A stretch of 64,000 nt of DNA from Brevundimonas lutea (GCF_003704105.1 NZ_QUOQ01000002.1:1-64000); one strand, 5' to 3'; positions 56,021 to 64,000 are shown, numbered from the stretch's first letter. Notes: generated from the sequence alone by a model not told the origin. Made by a program: numbers and translations.

Positions 56021-56072
56021 GACAAGCCTGCTTGTCCCTGTGACAACTATCCTTGTCATTTAGACAAGGATA
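56021..56072. promoter_or_regulatory. Two GACAAG palindromes upstream of the XRE operon
   Basis: GACAAG-CCTG-CTTGTC (56021-56036) and a 10-bp perfect inverted repeat, TATCCTTGTC at 56048-56057 with GACAAGGATA at 56063-56072 (5-nt spacer), both use the half-site GACAAG. The second palindrome contains AAGGA (56066-56070), the likely Shine-Dalgarno 9 bases before the GTG start at 56080, so the RNA could fold to hide it. TTGACA at 56019 may be a -35 hexamer. The XRE protein encoded downstream (56960) is the obvious ligand. Confidence 0.6.
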
Positions 56073-56079
56073 AGCGTCA

Positions 56080-56517
56080 GTGAGTGATCCCAAACCCTAT
56101 CGAGCGCCCGGCTTCCGATCATTCCTGGCGGTGATGGGCCTCAGCCTCTTGTTGGGCCTGATCATGGGCCTTGGTTCGATCTTCCTTCAGGACACCGCGC
56201 TGGGCGATGCGGGCGCCGCGCTGGTCATGGCCAGCGTCGGCATGGTCGGGATCATCGCCATCGTGCTTCTGTGGTGGCGTCGCGTCGATGAAGCCGCCCG
56301 TGAGGCGCACAAGTGGGCCTGGTGGTGGGGCGGCAGTCCCGGCATGGCCGTGGGCGGTATCGGCGTCATGGCGCTGATCAACGGCGATTGGGCTGACGCC
56401 TGGCTGGCCGGGTTCGAACCTGACGCCCTGGTCGCTCTCGGCGTCGGCTTCGTCCTGATCGTGCAGATCCTCGGCTACACCCTGGCCTGGCTCTGGTGGT
56501 GGGCGGTGCGTCGATGA
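56080..56517 (+). CDS. Small membrane protein of unknown function, first gene of XRE operon
   Basis: 145 residues with four hydrophobic spans (about 14-36, 46-64, 86-100, 117-142), rich in Trp near the ends (WAWWWGG, WLWWWAVRR). No family recognised by name. GTG start with AAGGA 9 bases upstream. The stop overlaps the next start (ATGA), and the third gene is an XRE regulator, as in operons where a small HTH protein controls membrane proteins in stationary phase. Confidence 0.75.
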   Translation: MSDPKPYRAPGFRSFLAVMGLSLLLGLIMGLGSIFLQDTALGDAGAALVMASVGMVGIIAIVLLWWRRVDEAAREAHKWAWWWGGSPGMAVGGIGVMALINGDWADAWLAGFEPDALVALGVGFVLIVQILGYTLAWLWWWAVRR

Positions 56518-56963
56518 AAGCAGCCGACAAAATCCGCACCGAGGATCGTCCGACCCTCGGCTGGGGCGTGTTCGCCCTCAAGATGGCGATCGGCCTGGGG
56601 TGGATGGCGGCCATCGGGCCGGCCGCGCTGCTCGCCGAGAACGACAGCCTGATGATCCGGCTGATCGGCGCGGCCCTGATCGGTGTGCCGCCGTTTCTGT
56701 GGATGGCTTATCTGGCGCGTCAGGCCCGGGTCGATGAGCTGGAGGCGCGATTGGCCCTCTCGATGCTGGCCCAGGGATGCTGGTGGGCGCTGGCCTATGG
56801 CGCGATGATGTATGGCTTCTACGTCGCCGTGCTGCGCGAGCCCGCGCCCGGCTTCTTTCTGGCCTTGCTGCCCGCGGGCGCCTTCTTCTTTGGGGAGGTC
56901 ATGGCTCAGGTGGCGCGCTGGAGCCTATCGCGCGCTTCCGGACCGCGAGACCCCCGACCGTGA
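56514..56963 (+). CDS. Membrane protein of unknown function, second gene of XRE operon
   Basis: 149 residues with four spans (about 22-40, 50-66, 83-103, 112-130). Polar loops MIRLIGAALIG and LARQARVDELEARLALSML. No signature. Start ATG 56514 overlaps the preceding stop; the stop overlaps the XRE start (GTGA). The two membrane proteins may form one complex; they are not homologous in an obvious way but have the same topology. Confidence 0.75.
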   Translation: MKAADKIRTEDRPTLGWGVFALKMAIGLGWMAAIGPAALLAENDSLMIRLIGAALIGVPPFLWMAYLARQARVDELEARLALSMLAQGCWWALAYGAMMYGFYVAVLREPAPGFFLALLPAGAFFFGEVMAQVARWSLSRASGPRDPRP

Positions 56964-57151
56964 ACAATCGACTGAAAGTGCTGCGCGCCGAGCGCGACTG
57001 GAGCCAGGCGCACTTGGCCGAGCAGCTCGGCGTCTCGCGCCAGACCATAAATGCGCTGGAGACCGGTCGCTATGACCCGTCCCTGCCGCTCGCCTTCAAG
57101 ATCGCCAAACTGTTCGCCCTGCCGATCGAAGCCATCTTCATCTCGGACTGA
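56960..57151 (+). CDS. Small XRE/Cro-type regulator
   Basis: 63 residues, all helix-turn-helix: MNNRLKVLRAERDWSQAHLAEQLGVSRQTINALETGRYDPSLPLAFKIAKLFALPIEAIF, identical in layout to the short Cro/YozG-type regulators. SRQTINALE is the recognition helix. Starts at GTG 56960, overlapping the previous stop by GTGA. It should bind the GACAAG palindromes 0.9 kb upstream, making a self-regulated operon. Easily missed because of its size and non-ATG start. Confidence 0.88.
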   Translation: MNNRLKVLRAERDWSQAHLAEQLGVSRQTINALETGRYDPSLPLAFKIAKLFALPIEAIFISD

Positions 57152-57162
57152 CGGAGCCCGCC

Positions 57163-57834
57163 ATGATGACCACGTCCCGTGACGACCCCAAGGCCCGGCC
57201 CATCGCCAGATTCCTGACCAGCCTTCTGCTGTGCGCCGGCGCGGGCGGGGTGGTGGGGGCGGCCTTCGCCATCTTCGGGCCGGAGCTGCCAGCGATCGAC
57301 CGGCTGCTGGACGGGGACCGGATGGCCTGGCCCGACGCCGTGGCTCTGTTCACCGCCGTCATGCTGACGGTCGGGGGCTTGGCCATGGCGGCGGCCACGC
57401 TGAACAAGCGATGGCTGGGCATGTCCCTGGGCTACCGCGATCCCGTGCGACCTCGCGAAGTGACCGAGATGCGCCTGCAGTGTATGGTCATTGCGCTGAG
57501 CGGCGTGCTGCTGGCGGCTCCGCTGGTGGCCGAGACCAACGGCTTCGGCGGGCCGGGGGCCTTCATCGCCATCGCCCTGGGCTTCGCGATCCATTCGGCG
57601 TTGAACTGGCGAATCTATCGCACTTCCGACGAGCTGACCCGCGCCATGGTGCGCGAGACCGGGGCGATGATGTTCTTCTTCGGCGGCGCGCCGCTGTTTC
57701 TCTACGCCGGCGCAGAGCGCATGGGCCTGGTCCCCACCCTGTCGGCCTGGACGCTCTATAGCCTAGTCATGGCCGCCTATCTGGTCGTGGTCCTCATCGT
57801 CGCCGCCCGGCGCGGCGCCCTCACGCCTGACTGA
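57163..57834 (+). CDS. Membrane protein of unknown function, fourth gene of XRE operon
   Basis: 223 residues with about six spans (17-40, 60-79, 108-126, 128-146, 163-180, 190-215). No known signature. Follows the XRE gene by 11 bp, so it is likely in the same transcript. Repeated Trp/Arg-rich loops resemble the two smaller membrane proteins upstream. Confidence 0.75.
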   Translation: MMTTSRDDPKARPIARFLTSLLLCAGAGGVVGAAFAIFGPELPAIDRLLDGDRMAWPDAVALFTAVMLTVGGLAMAAATLNKRWLGMSLGYRDPVRPREVTEMRLQCMVIALSGVLLAAPLVAETNGFGGPGAFIAIALGFAIHSALNWRIYRTSDELTRAMVRETGAMMFFFGGAPLFLYAGAERMGLVPTLSAWTLYSLVMAAYLVVVLIVAARRGALTPD

Positions 57835-57878
57835 CCGACCGTCGCTTTCTCTACCAACCTGTTTTTCCGGAGTTTTCC

Positions 57879-58838
57879 ATGACTTTCTCACATCCCCTCA
57901 AGTCCGTCGCCGCCCGCGCCGCTCGCCTGGCCGTCGGAACCGCGCTGGGATCCGCTCTCGCCCTGTCCTGGGCCACGGCGCCGGTCGCGGCCCAAGAGGC
58001 GCCGGCCGTCGCCGCGCCGGCTACGGCGACCACCGCCGATCCCGCCCTGTGGGTCGTGCGCGACGCCGACTCCACCATCTATCTGTTCGGCACGGTTCAC
58101 CTGCTGCGCCCCGAGGTCGACTGGCGCTCGGACAAGGTGGACGCCGCCCTGGCGGCCTCGGACGAGCTGTGGCTGGAGATCGCCGACGTCGATGACCAGG
58201 CCGCCGCCATGCCGTTGATTCAGCGCTATGGTCTGGCCCCCGCGGATCAGCCGCTGTCTTCGACCCTGACCGAGGAAGACCGCGCCAAGCTGGACGCCGC
58301 CGCCGGAGCCATCGGCGCCTCCGCCGCCGCCATGGAGCCGTTCCGCCCCTGGCTGGCCGCGCTGCAGGTCAGCGTCGCCGCCATCGTGCGCGCCGGCTAC
58401 GATCCGGAATCCGGCGTCGACCCCAAGATCAAGGCCGCCGCCGTCGCCGCCGGCAAGCCGGTCAAGGGACTGGAGACGATGGAGCAGCAGTTCGGCTTCT
58501 TCGCCAATCTGCCGCTCGAGACCCAGGTCGAGTTCCTGCGTCAGGCGCTGGACGGTTACGAAGACGCACCCACCGAACTGGACCAGATGGTCGACGCCTG
58601 GGTGCGCGGCGACATCGACGCCATCGACCAGATCATCGTCGAGGACATGAAGGTCGAGTGGGGCGACGTCTATGAGGTGCTGCTGGTCGACCGCAACGCC
58701 GACTGGACCGGCCAGATCCAGGAGATGTTGGAAGGCTCAGGCACGGCCTTTATCGCCGTGGGCGCAGCCCACCTGGCCGGCGACGACAGCGTCCAGGCCA
58801 TGCTTCAGCAGCAGGGCGTGACCGTCGAGCGGCAATAA
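57879..58838 (+). CDS. TraB/GumN family protein
   Basis: 319 residues with a signal peptide (about 1-39, PVAAQ). The fold shows the two GxxH motifs of the TIKI/TraB/GumN superfamily: STIYLFGTVHLLRPEVDW (about 66-83) and GTAFIAVGAAHLAGDDSV (near the C-terminus), with conserved Glu in LWLEIAD. These are putative metal-dependent proteases or hydrolases of the envelope. Single-gene unit just upstream of a tRNA-Gly. RBS CCGGAG. Confidence 0.9.
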   Translation: MTFSHPLKSVAARAARLAVGTALGSALALSWATAPVAAQEAPAVAAPATATTADPALWVVRDADSTIYLFGTVHLLRPEVDWRSDKVDAALAASDELWLEIADVDDQAAAMPLIQRYGLAPADQPLSSTLTEEDRAKLDAAAGAIGASAAAMEPFRPWLAALQVSVAAIVRAGYDPESGVDPKIKAAAVAAGKPVKGLETMEQQFGFFANLPLETQVEFLRQALDGYEDAPTELDQMVDAWVRGDIDAIDQIIVEDMKVEWGDVYEVLLVDRNADWTGQIQEMLEGSGTAFIAVGAAHLAGDDSVQAMLQQQGVTVERQ

Positions 58839-58911
58839 GTGTCGTGGAGGGGGAGGCTCGCGCCGATGCGGGCTTCCCTTCCATGTCGCTCACGGCGATA
58901 ACGGCGCCGAT

Positions 58912-58986
58912 GCGGCCGTAGTTCAGAGGTAGAACGTCAGCTTCCCAAGCTGAATGTCGCGGGTTCGATTCCCGCCGGCCGCTCCA
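58912..58986 (+). tRNA. tRNA-Gly (anticodon CCC)
   Basis: Cloverleaf: acceptor GCGGCCG (58912-58918) with CGGCCGC (58976-58982); anticodon stem TCAGC/GCTGA around loop TTCCCAA, anticodon CCC at 58944-58946; T arm GCGGG-TTCGATT-CCCGC; encoded CCA at 58984-58986. The CCC isoacceptor reads GGG codons. The downstream gene is on the minus strand and starts 2.3 kb away, so no integrase is associated. Confidence 0.97.
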
Positions 58987-58990
58987 GCCT

Positions 58991-61321
58991 TTAACGTGGC
59001 TGGGTGGGCCACCATCGCCGCCACCAGGACGTGGCGGCTGGCTCGGGGGGAGGTCGCCAGGCCGTCACGACATCTTCCGCGAAGTCGATCAGACGCATGG
59101 CCCCATCCCGGTGGAGCAAGGCGGGATTGGACTCAAAATAAGCACGTCGGCTCTCGGCGAGAGACTGTCGCAGCGCGGCGTCCGCGATCAGCTGATTGAC
59201 CATTTCGACCGCTTGGTCGGCCGATATGGCGTTGAGCGCATAGGGCGTCTCGTTGAACCGCGGATCAATGTCGGCTTCTAGGTAAGGGCAGCGAACCACC
59301 GCGCGATCGGACATGGCTGCTTCCAGGCCCATGTTGCTGGTCCGGGTCAACAGAAGGTCGGCTCCGGCGATGACCTCGGCAGGCGTGCCCTCCGTGTTCA
59401 CGCGCAGCCGGCCGGTCACGCTGGTGGATGCGAGATCGTGATAGCGCCTGATGCTATCGGCCGGCTCTCTCGGATGAGGCTTTATGGTGATGGTCACCGC
59501 CTGAGGCAGCGATGCGTCCAGCCCGGCGATGATGTCCACCAGCGCGGTGACCTGAAGGTCGCTGCCGGGCTGGGTTGCGACCGCTATCCGGCGGACAGCC
59601 TCGCCAGACCCGCAGTCCGGCGCGTTGAGCGCGCTACCGCTTTGCGCCGCCAGATAGCCGACCGGAACGAACCGCTCGGGCGGCGTGCGCCAGAATCGGG
59701 CGCAGAACTCGACCTGCTGGGTATCGACCACCGCAAAATGGGTCGCCCCGGAGCTCAGTTGACGGACGGAATTGGCGACCGTGTAGAGAAAGGTGTCGAT
59801 CGACGGCACGCCACGTTCGCGAAGCGCGGCGAAAATCGAGGAATACATGCCCGACCGCCCTGGGGCCGCGACGCAGTACGGCAGGCGATGGCTGTCAGCC
59901 AGCCTGTTCACCAGGTCGATGCCGAAGCCAAAGGCGATGAGCGGACCGATGACGCCCCGGTGACTGGCGATGGCCAATGGGAGCAGGCGGCCGATGGCGT
60001 CGTCGGCCGATCGATGGGCCGCCATCAGCGATCCGATCACCCGAGACTTGGCCACGGCCTGAGCGATACGGTCCGGCGCGACGTCCTCGAAATAGGCGAC
60101 TGCGGCGGTGTGGGGCCCGCCTCCATGGCGCTTGGGGAACTGCGACAGGAACGTCTCCGAAGCCGGGTTGCGCGCCCTTAGCAAGAGGATGACCGGACGT
60201 CTGGACAGGGTTGCGTCCAGCACCGCATCCAATGCGCGCTCGTAATCGGGATTCCCGATCGCCCAGAGAATCAGGGCGGGCGCGGGCTCCCGCTGGGTGT
60301 TCAGGAGGCGCGCGCGCGCCGTCATCGCCGCGCGTGACCGGCGGATAGAGTCGAGGGTGCGCTGGATCTGCGCCGCAGCGGGCCAGAACGGCAGATCGAA
60401 CCGTCGGGGCGCAGCCTGGTGTCGGAACCCGATGAAACATGGCTTGTAATCAGCCAAGGCCAGGCCGGCGAGAGCCCGAAACCGTTCGCTGGCCCCCAGC
60501 ACGACGACCGCGTCAAAGGTTTCCAGCGCCAGCTTCTCTCGGGCCCGGTAAAAGGTCCAGTATTCCGCCCGCAGCACATCGACGGCGTGCAAGGCCACGG
60601 CGTCCACGGAGTGCCGTCTCGCGCCCTCTCCGACGATCCCGTCCATGAGCCTACGCGCGCCGGTGAACAGTTCGCCGTGAAAACGGGACGCAGCGGCGGT
60701 GTACCAGTAGGCGGCGGTCAGGCTCTCGATCTGGCGCACGCGCGGATCGGCTCCGGCCGTGACGCGGCCGCCGGCCGAGATCACGGTCAGTTCGGTCTCC
60801 CCGGGAATGCTGCTCAGGCTGTCGACGGTCCGCGATGACGGCTCGGCCAGCACCAGAACGCGGCCTCGGAGATCCGTTGCGTCGTTTACATTCGAACGTT
60901 TGCCTACGCCATCGGCCAGCAAGGGCGTCAGCCGGTCGATCAGCCACACGGCGCATGCGTCGGCGACGGTCGCGCCAATTACGCCCGGCCTGGAAAGGAA
61001 TGCCCCGAAAAGTCGCACGGCCTCGCCGAAATCCTGCGCGGACATGGCGGCCACCGCGCGCACGAAGTCGATTTCCGGGTTCTGTCCCTCTGGACCTTCG
61101 CCGGTCAGGTCGACCGCCTGGGTCTGAAGCACAAAGCGTCGGATCAGGGCGCGATTGCAGCCGCGTTGGACGAGATGCGGCGCCAGGATGGCTGCGTTTC
61201 GTGGCGTCGCGCGTACGCCGCCGCGTGCGAAACGGCTGAACAGCACCGCTCCAGCGCGATATCGCAGATCGGGCCGCCGCGCGATGCGTTCGAGGCGCGC
61301 CGCAGCGAACGCCGGGGTCAT
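58991..61321 (-). CDS. Large glycan/capsule-type transferase-like protein
   Basis: 776 residues. The C-terminal 300 resemble CDP-glycerol glycerophosphotransferase/capsule polysaccharide synthesis GT-B folds: TIKPHPREPADSIRRYHDL (KPHP motif), then NTEGTPAEVIAGADLLLTRTSNMGLEAAMSDRAVVRCPY (the TSNMGLEA sugar-phosphate loop). The first 400 have Rossmann-like segments (TDLRGRVLVLAEPS, ETFDAVVVLGASERF). Likely builds a surface glycan. It overlaps its upstream gene by ATGA. Confidence 0.65.
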   Translation of the reverse strand: MTPAFAAARLERIARRPDLRYRAGAVLFSRFARGGVRATPRNAAILAPHLVQRGCNRALIRRFVLQTQAVDLTGEGPEGQNPEIDFVRAVAAMSAQDFGEAVRLFGAFLSRPGVIGATVADACAVWLIDRLTPLLADGVGKRSNVNDATDLRGRVLVLAEPSSRTVDSLSSIPGETELTVISAGGRVTAGADPRVRQIESLTAAYWYTAAASRFHGELFTGARRLMDGIVGEGARRHSVDAVALHAVDVLRAEYWTFYRAREKLALETFDAVVVLGASERFRALAGLALADYKPCFIGFRHQAAPRRFDLPFWPAAAQIQRTLDSIRRSRAAMTARARLLNTQREPAPALILWAIGNPDYERALDAVLDATLSRRPVILLLRARNPASETFLSQFPKRHGGGPHTAAVAYFEDVAPDRIAQAVAKSRVIGSLMAAHRSADDAIGRLLPLAIASHRGVIGPLIAFGFGIDLVNRLADSHRLPYCVAAPGRSGMYSSIFAALRERGVPSIDTFLYTVANSVRQLSSGATHFAVVDTQQVEFCARFWRTPPERFVPVGYLAAQSGSALNAPDCGSGEAVRRIAVATQPGSDLQVTALVDIIAGLDASLPQAVTITIKPHPREPADSIRRYHDLASTSVTGRLRVNTEGTPAEVIAGADLLLTRTSNMGLEAAMSDRAVVRCPYLEADIDPRFNETPYALNAISADQAVEMVNQLIADAALRQSLAESRRAYFESNPALLHRDGAMRLIDFAEDVVTAWRPPPEPAATSWWRRWWPTQPR

Positions 61322-61791
61322 GACGCCGCCGAGGAACGCGCGGCCAGCGACTTGACGAACCGATTGTACTGAACCTGCAATCCCATGGCTTCGATCGCGC
61401 CAGCGGGCGCTAGCGCCAGCTGGGGCGCATCCAGCCAAGCGACATCGGCGACCGTCTTGAGCCATGTGAAGCTCGCCTCGATCGCGGCGGCGACCACGGT
61501 CTGATCCCAGGTCTCTCTCCACGCCAGATTCTCGATGACGCCAAGACGTCGAACCGCGATGTGGGGGGCCAACAGCGTGACCGAAGCGTCCGCCACCGCC
61601 AGCAGCTCTTCATCGACTACGGCGTGGACCGCGCGCAGCCGAGGATGGGCCTTGGCGGCCTGGTCGGCCCAGGCGCTTCCATCAACGGGCAGAGACAGCG
61701 GATTGACCCGAGATGGCTGGTAGCTGCCTTCGATCAGGCGGCCAGCGGCCGACCAGTATGCCGAACCCTTCTCCAGCCGAACGATCCGCAC
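61318..61791 (-). CDS. Putative GNAT-like protein coupled to the glycan transferase
   Basis: 157 residues from GTG 61791, supported by GGAGG 7 bases upstream. The pattern AHPRLRAVHAVVDEELLAVADASVTLLAPHIAVRRLGVIENLAWRETWDQTVVAAAIEAS ... APAGAIEAMGLQVQYNRFVKSLA recalls a degenerate GNAT with E.lGf ... y.rfvK at the end. No clear acetyl-CoA P-loop (Q/RxxGxG/A), so catalytic activity is uncertain. Co-translated with the 776-residue protein. Confidence 0.5.
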   Translation of the reverse strand: MRIVRLEKGSAYWSAAGRLIEGSYQPSRVNPLSLPVDGSAWADQAAKAHPRLRAVHAVVDEELLAVADASVTLLAPHIAVRRLGVIENLAWRETWDQTVVAAAIEASFTWLKTVADVAWLDAPQLALAPAGAIEAMGLQVQYNRFVKSLAARSSAAS

Positions 61792-61882
61792 GCAATGGCC
61801 TCCGTGACGATGCGACCCGCCTGCTCGCTCGGGTTGCTCCCGGTCCGGGGTCAGTATAGCCAAAGCCGCGAAAGGTGAAGCG

Positions 61883-62362
61883 ATGCGCCTGATCGATCCC
61901 GACGACTCCTGGACCGGCTGGAGCGCCCTGGCGCGCCTCTTCGACGTGCAGTACGCGGAGTTCCTGGCTCAGGGGTATGCGCTGCCGATCCGATCGGACG
62001 CCGGGCTCCACTGGGCCGAGGAGATGCGTCGGCTGGATCGTTCGACGCGCTTTTTTCGCGTCGCCCTGGACGAGCGCGAAAAGATCGTCGGCTTTGCGGA
62101 AGCCTCGGTGGCCCGTGCGCCGGCGTGGAAGGGTGGCGACATGATCGGGCGTCTGCGCCACATCTGGGTCGCGCCTGAGAAGCGGAGAGGCGAGGTCGGC
62201 GCCAAGCTTATGGCGGCGTCGATGGACTGGCTGAACCAGCACGCTGCAGTGATTTCACACGAGGTTATCGCCTCGAATGCGGCGGCGAACCGGTTCTGGG
62301 AACGCCAGGAGATGACCCTTCAGAACAGGATCTACGAGCGCGTGTTCGTCGGCGCGTCATGA
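61883..62362 (+). CDS. GNAT-family acetyltransferase
   Basis: 159 residues. RHIWVAPEKRRGEVGAKLMAASMDWLNQH carries the acetyl-CoA loop (R..G..L), and HEVIASNAAANRFWERQEMTLQNRIYERVF the C-terminal dimer part. Likely acetylates an amino sugar or protein. RBS AAAGGTGAAG. Divergent from the minus-strand pair by 91 bp; ATGA overlap with the adenylating enzyme at 62359. Confidence 0.85.
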   Translation: MRLIDPDDSWTGWSALARLFDVQYAEFLAQGYALPIRSDAGLHWAEEMRRLDRSTRFFRVALDEREKIVGFAEASVARAPAWKGGDMIGRLRHIWVAPEKRRGEVGAKLMAASMDWLNQHAAVISHEVIASNAAANRFWERQEMTLQNRIYERVFVGAS

Positions 62363-63855
62363 CCTCGGGCCCGGTGGATCTCGGCGCGAGGCTGTTCAGC
62401 GCCGCCCGACGGTATGGAGAACGGATCGCCGTACGATCCGGTCCAGTCGACCTGACGTACGACGAGCTGCTTGGCCGTGCTGGAGGGGTGGCGTCGAACC
62501 TCCGCGGCGCAGAAGGCGATTACGTCGGCGTTCTGACCCAGCGCGGCGTCGATGGATACATCGCCATCCACGGCACTGTGCTGGCGGGCAAGGCCTGGGC
62601 GCCGCTCAATCCCGCGCTGCCGGACGATCGGCTCGCGGCCATAATCGAGGCGGCGGGGCTGACGACTGTTGTCTGCGACGACGCCTGCTCGGCCATCGCC
62701 GATCGACTGGCCGATCGCGCGACGCGACTGACGGTCGTGCGTGTCGACGGGGGGCGTTCCGATCCTGTTTCGCCGCCCCGCAGATCAGCGTCCGACCCAG
62801 CCTATCTGTTGTTCACCTCAGGCAGCACGGGCGCGCCAAAGGGGGTGTCGGTCTCTCACGGCAACCTCGCCGCCTATCTGGACGACACGGTCGCGACCTA
62901 CGCCTTCCGTCCCGACGATGTTCACTCCCAGACCTTCGAGTTCAGCTTCGACCTGAGCGTTCACGACATGATGTGCGCCTGGTCCACGGGCGGCGCGCTC
63001 GCGCACATGCCGGCAACGGGCGCCTTCGCCGCTGGGCGGTTCATCGTTGGGTCCGGGATCACCTGCTGGTTCAGCGTTCCCTCGCTCGCCATTCTGATGC
63101 AGCGCACGAAGGCCCTGACCCCGGGCGCGTTTCCAAACCTGCGCACTTCGCTGTTCTGCGGCGAGGCGTTGCCGGCTTCGGTGGCTGCGGCCTGGCATGA
63201 AGCGGCCCCGAAATCGCGCGTCGACAACCTCTACGGCCCGACCGAGGCGACCATCGCCATCTCCCGCCACACGGTTGACGGCAGCAAGGCGGACGATGGG
63301 ATCGTGCCGATCGGCAGGGCCTTCTCGGGTCAGACCTTGGCTCTGATCGATGCTGAGGCCCGGCTGATCGAAGGCGAGGGCCAGGGAGAACTGGTGCTGG
63401 GCGGCAGCCAACTGACGGGCCGGTATTTTCAAAACCCCGAGGAAACCGAGCGCCGATATTTCGAAGCCGAGGGATCGCAGCGGTATCGGACGGGTGACCT
63501 GGCCCGTCGGGATGGAAACGGCGTTTTCCACTTCCTCGGCCGCATGGATTCCCAGATCAAGTTCAACGGCTTCCGCATCGAACTCGGTGATATCGAGCAT
63601 GCGGGGCGACGCGTTAGCGGCTCGGACGAACTGGTCGCTATTGCGCGCAGAGACGCAGACGGCGTCGTCACTGGTCTGGCGTTGGTCATCGCCGGCCCGC
63701 AGAAATCGGCTGCTGAGATTCGGGAGGGATTGGCGGCGCTTCTGCCGCGCTACATGGTGCCGGCGACGGTGAAACTGGTTGACGTCATCCCCAAGAATCT
63801 CAATGGGAAGTTCGATCGCGCGGCCGCGTCCGCCCTGCTCGAGAGCGAACGGTGA
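62359..63855 (+). CDS. Stand-alone amino-acid adenylation enzyme (DltA-like)
   Basis: 498 residues of the ANL superfamily. A3 LLFTSGSTGAPKGV (150-163), A4 SFDLSVHDM with Asp198 at the amino-acid-anchoring position, A5 NLYGPTEATI (290-299), A7 YRTGDLARRDGNG, A8 GRMDSQIKFNGFRIELGDIE, A10 NGKFDR with the catalytic Lys. Asp198 implies an amino-acid substrate, as in DltA or NRPS domains. No condensation or carrier domain attached. Sits with GNAT and a deacetylase-like gene, suggesting amino-acid decoration of a glycan. Confidence 0.9.
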   Translation: MTSGPVDLGARLFSAARRYGERIAVRSGPVDLTYDELLGRAGGVASNLRGAEGDYVGVLTQRGVDGYIAIHGTVLAGKAWAPLNPALPDDRLAAIIEAAGLTTVVCDDACSAIADRLADRATRLTVVRVDGGRSDPVSPPRRSASDPAYLLFTSGSTGAPKGVSVSHGNLAAYLDDTVATYAFRPDDVHSQTFEFSFDLSVHDMMCAWSTGGALAHMPATGAFAAGRFIVGSGITCWFSVPSLAILMQRTKALTPGAFPNLRTSLFCGEALPASVAAAWHEAAPKSRVDNLYGPTEATIAISRHTVDGSKADDGIVPIGRAFSGQTLALIDAEARLIEGEGQGELVLGGSQLTGRYFQNPEETERRYFEAEGSQRYRTGDLARRDGNGVFHFLGRMDSQIKFNGFRIELGDIEHAGRRVSGSDELVAIARRDADGVVTGLALVIAGPQKSAAEIREGLAALLPRYMVPATVKLVDVIPKNLNGKFDRAAASALLESER

Positions 63856-63862
63856 GGTTCCG

Positions 63863-64000
63863 GTGACAACCCCCAGTCCGATGTTGCACCACTTCACCGG
63901 AGAAGCGCATCCCTATATTCAGGGAGCGCTTACCGCCGATGATTTGCGCCGTTTTCTGGATCGGCTCGGCGCCTTCCGCATCCTGACAGCTCACGCCTAT
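63863..64000 (+). CDS. Probable polysaccharide deacetylase, 5' end only
   Basis: 46 residues visible from GTG 63863 (GAGG 5-6 bases upstream; ATG 63881 is a fallback). The start MTTPSPMLHHFTGEAHPYIQGALTADDLRRFLDRLGAFRILTA matches the N-terminus of NodB-like deacetylases (HHF.. G.HPY..G.L..~F...LD.LG). It runs off the right edge. Function is an inference from this short segment. Confidence 0.45.
   Translation, partial: MTTPSPMLHHFTGEAHPYIQGALTADDLRRFLDRLGAFRILTAHAY

Noticed and set aside
58912-58986. Prophage or island attachment at tRNA-Gly
   Set aside because: No integrase, no direct repeat of the tRNA 3' end seen in the window, and ordinary neighbours.

Overview
The window reads as a continuous stretch of chromosome from a high-GC alphaproteobacterium of the Caulobacterales, most likely Brevundimonas or a close relative. 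This is an inference from gene content: the rpsL-rpsG-fusA-tuf operon, a pstCAB-phoU-phoB cluster, a hrcA-grpE pair near a divergent rph, an Oar-type TonB receptor, YcaQ, YqgE and a NYN/LOTUS protein. It also rests on uniform strongly G/C-biased third positions. No phage, integrase, IS transposase or CRISPR array is visible. Coding density is very high, and many neighbours overlap by 1-4 bases.

Left part (1-17 kb): the 3' end of an OmpA-family gene with a terminator; a lipoprotein MsrA; a sugar dehydrogenase of the GnnA/WlbA type; a TesB-like thioesterase divergent from a HxlR regulator; a DUF1295 membrane enzyme; fabI. Then comes a minus-strand regulatory cassette (EF-hand protein, ECF sigma factor, anti-sigma-like membrane protein, CnrX/Spy-like periplasmic sensor), an Ala/Lys/Pro-rich histone-H1-like protein, prmA, a Tet-type MFS pump, a lipoprotein DegP protease, and a MacAB-type transporter whose adaptor carries an unusual insert.

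Middle (17-35 kb): the str operon (rpsL, rpsG, fusA, tuf) with several intergenic hairpins; ohr; YcaQ-like glycosylase; alpha/beta hydrolase; recQ. A 206-bp non-coding element with inverted CACARCG-repeat ends follows recQ. Next are pgi, gloB, and a tightly coupled run methyltransferase-SixA-DUF952-pyrD, then a hybrid histidine kinase, an orphan vsr, a peroxiredoxin and YqgE.

Right part (35-64 kb): phoB-phoU-pstB-pstA-pstC on the minus strand with a PHO box ahead of pstC; rph, an AAC(6')-like GNAT, hrcA, grpE; a NYN/LOTUS protein; two acyl-CoA dehydrogenases under a MerR regulator with a clean palindromic operator at its start codon; an oxidoreductase; aguA-aguB (agmatine to putrescine). A large Oar-like TonB receptor follows with a second, better PHO box upstream, which suggests that phosphate starvation controls it. 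Beyond that lie a MaoC hydratase, a hydrolase, a small membrane-protein/XRE operon behind two GACAAG palindromes, a TraB/GumN protein, tRNA-Gly(CCC), and finally the edge of a divergent surface-glycan locus (glycan transferase-like protein, two acetyltransferase-like proteins, a stand-alone amino-acid adenylating enzyme and the start of a probable polysaccharide deacetylase).

The most novel-looking items are the PHO-box-linked TonB receptor, the GACAAG operator that overlaps a Shine-Dalgarno sequence, the CACARCG inverted-repeat element, and the glycan/adenylation locus running off the right edge. Starts were chosen by ribosome-binding sites, family alignment from memory and overlaps; no database search was possible.
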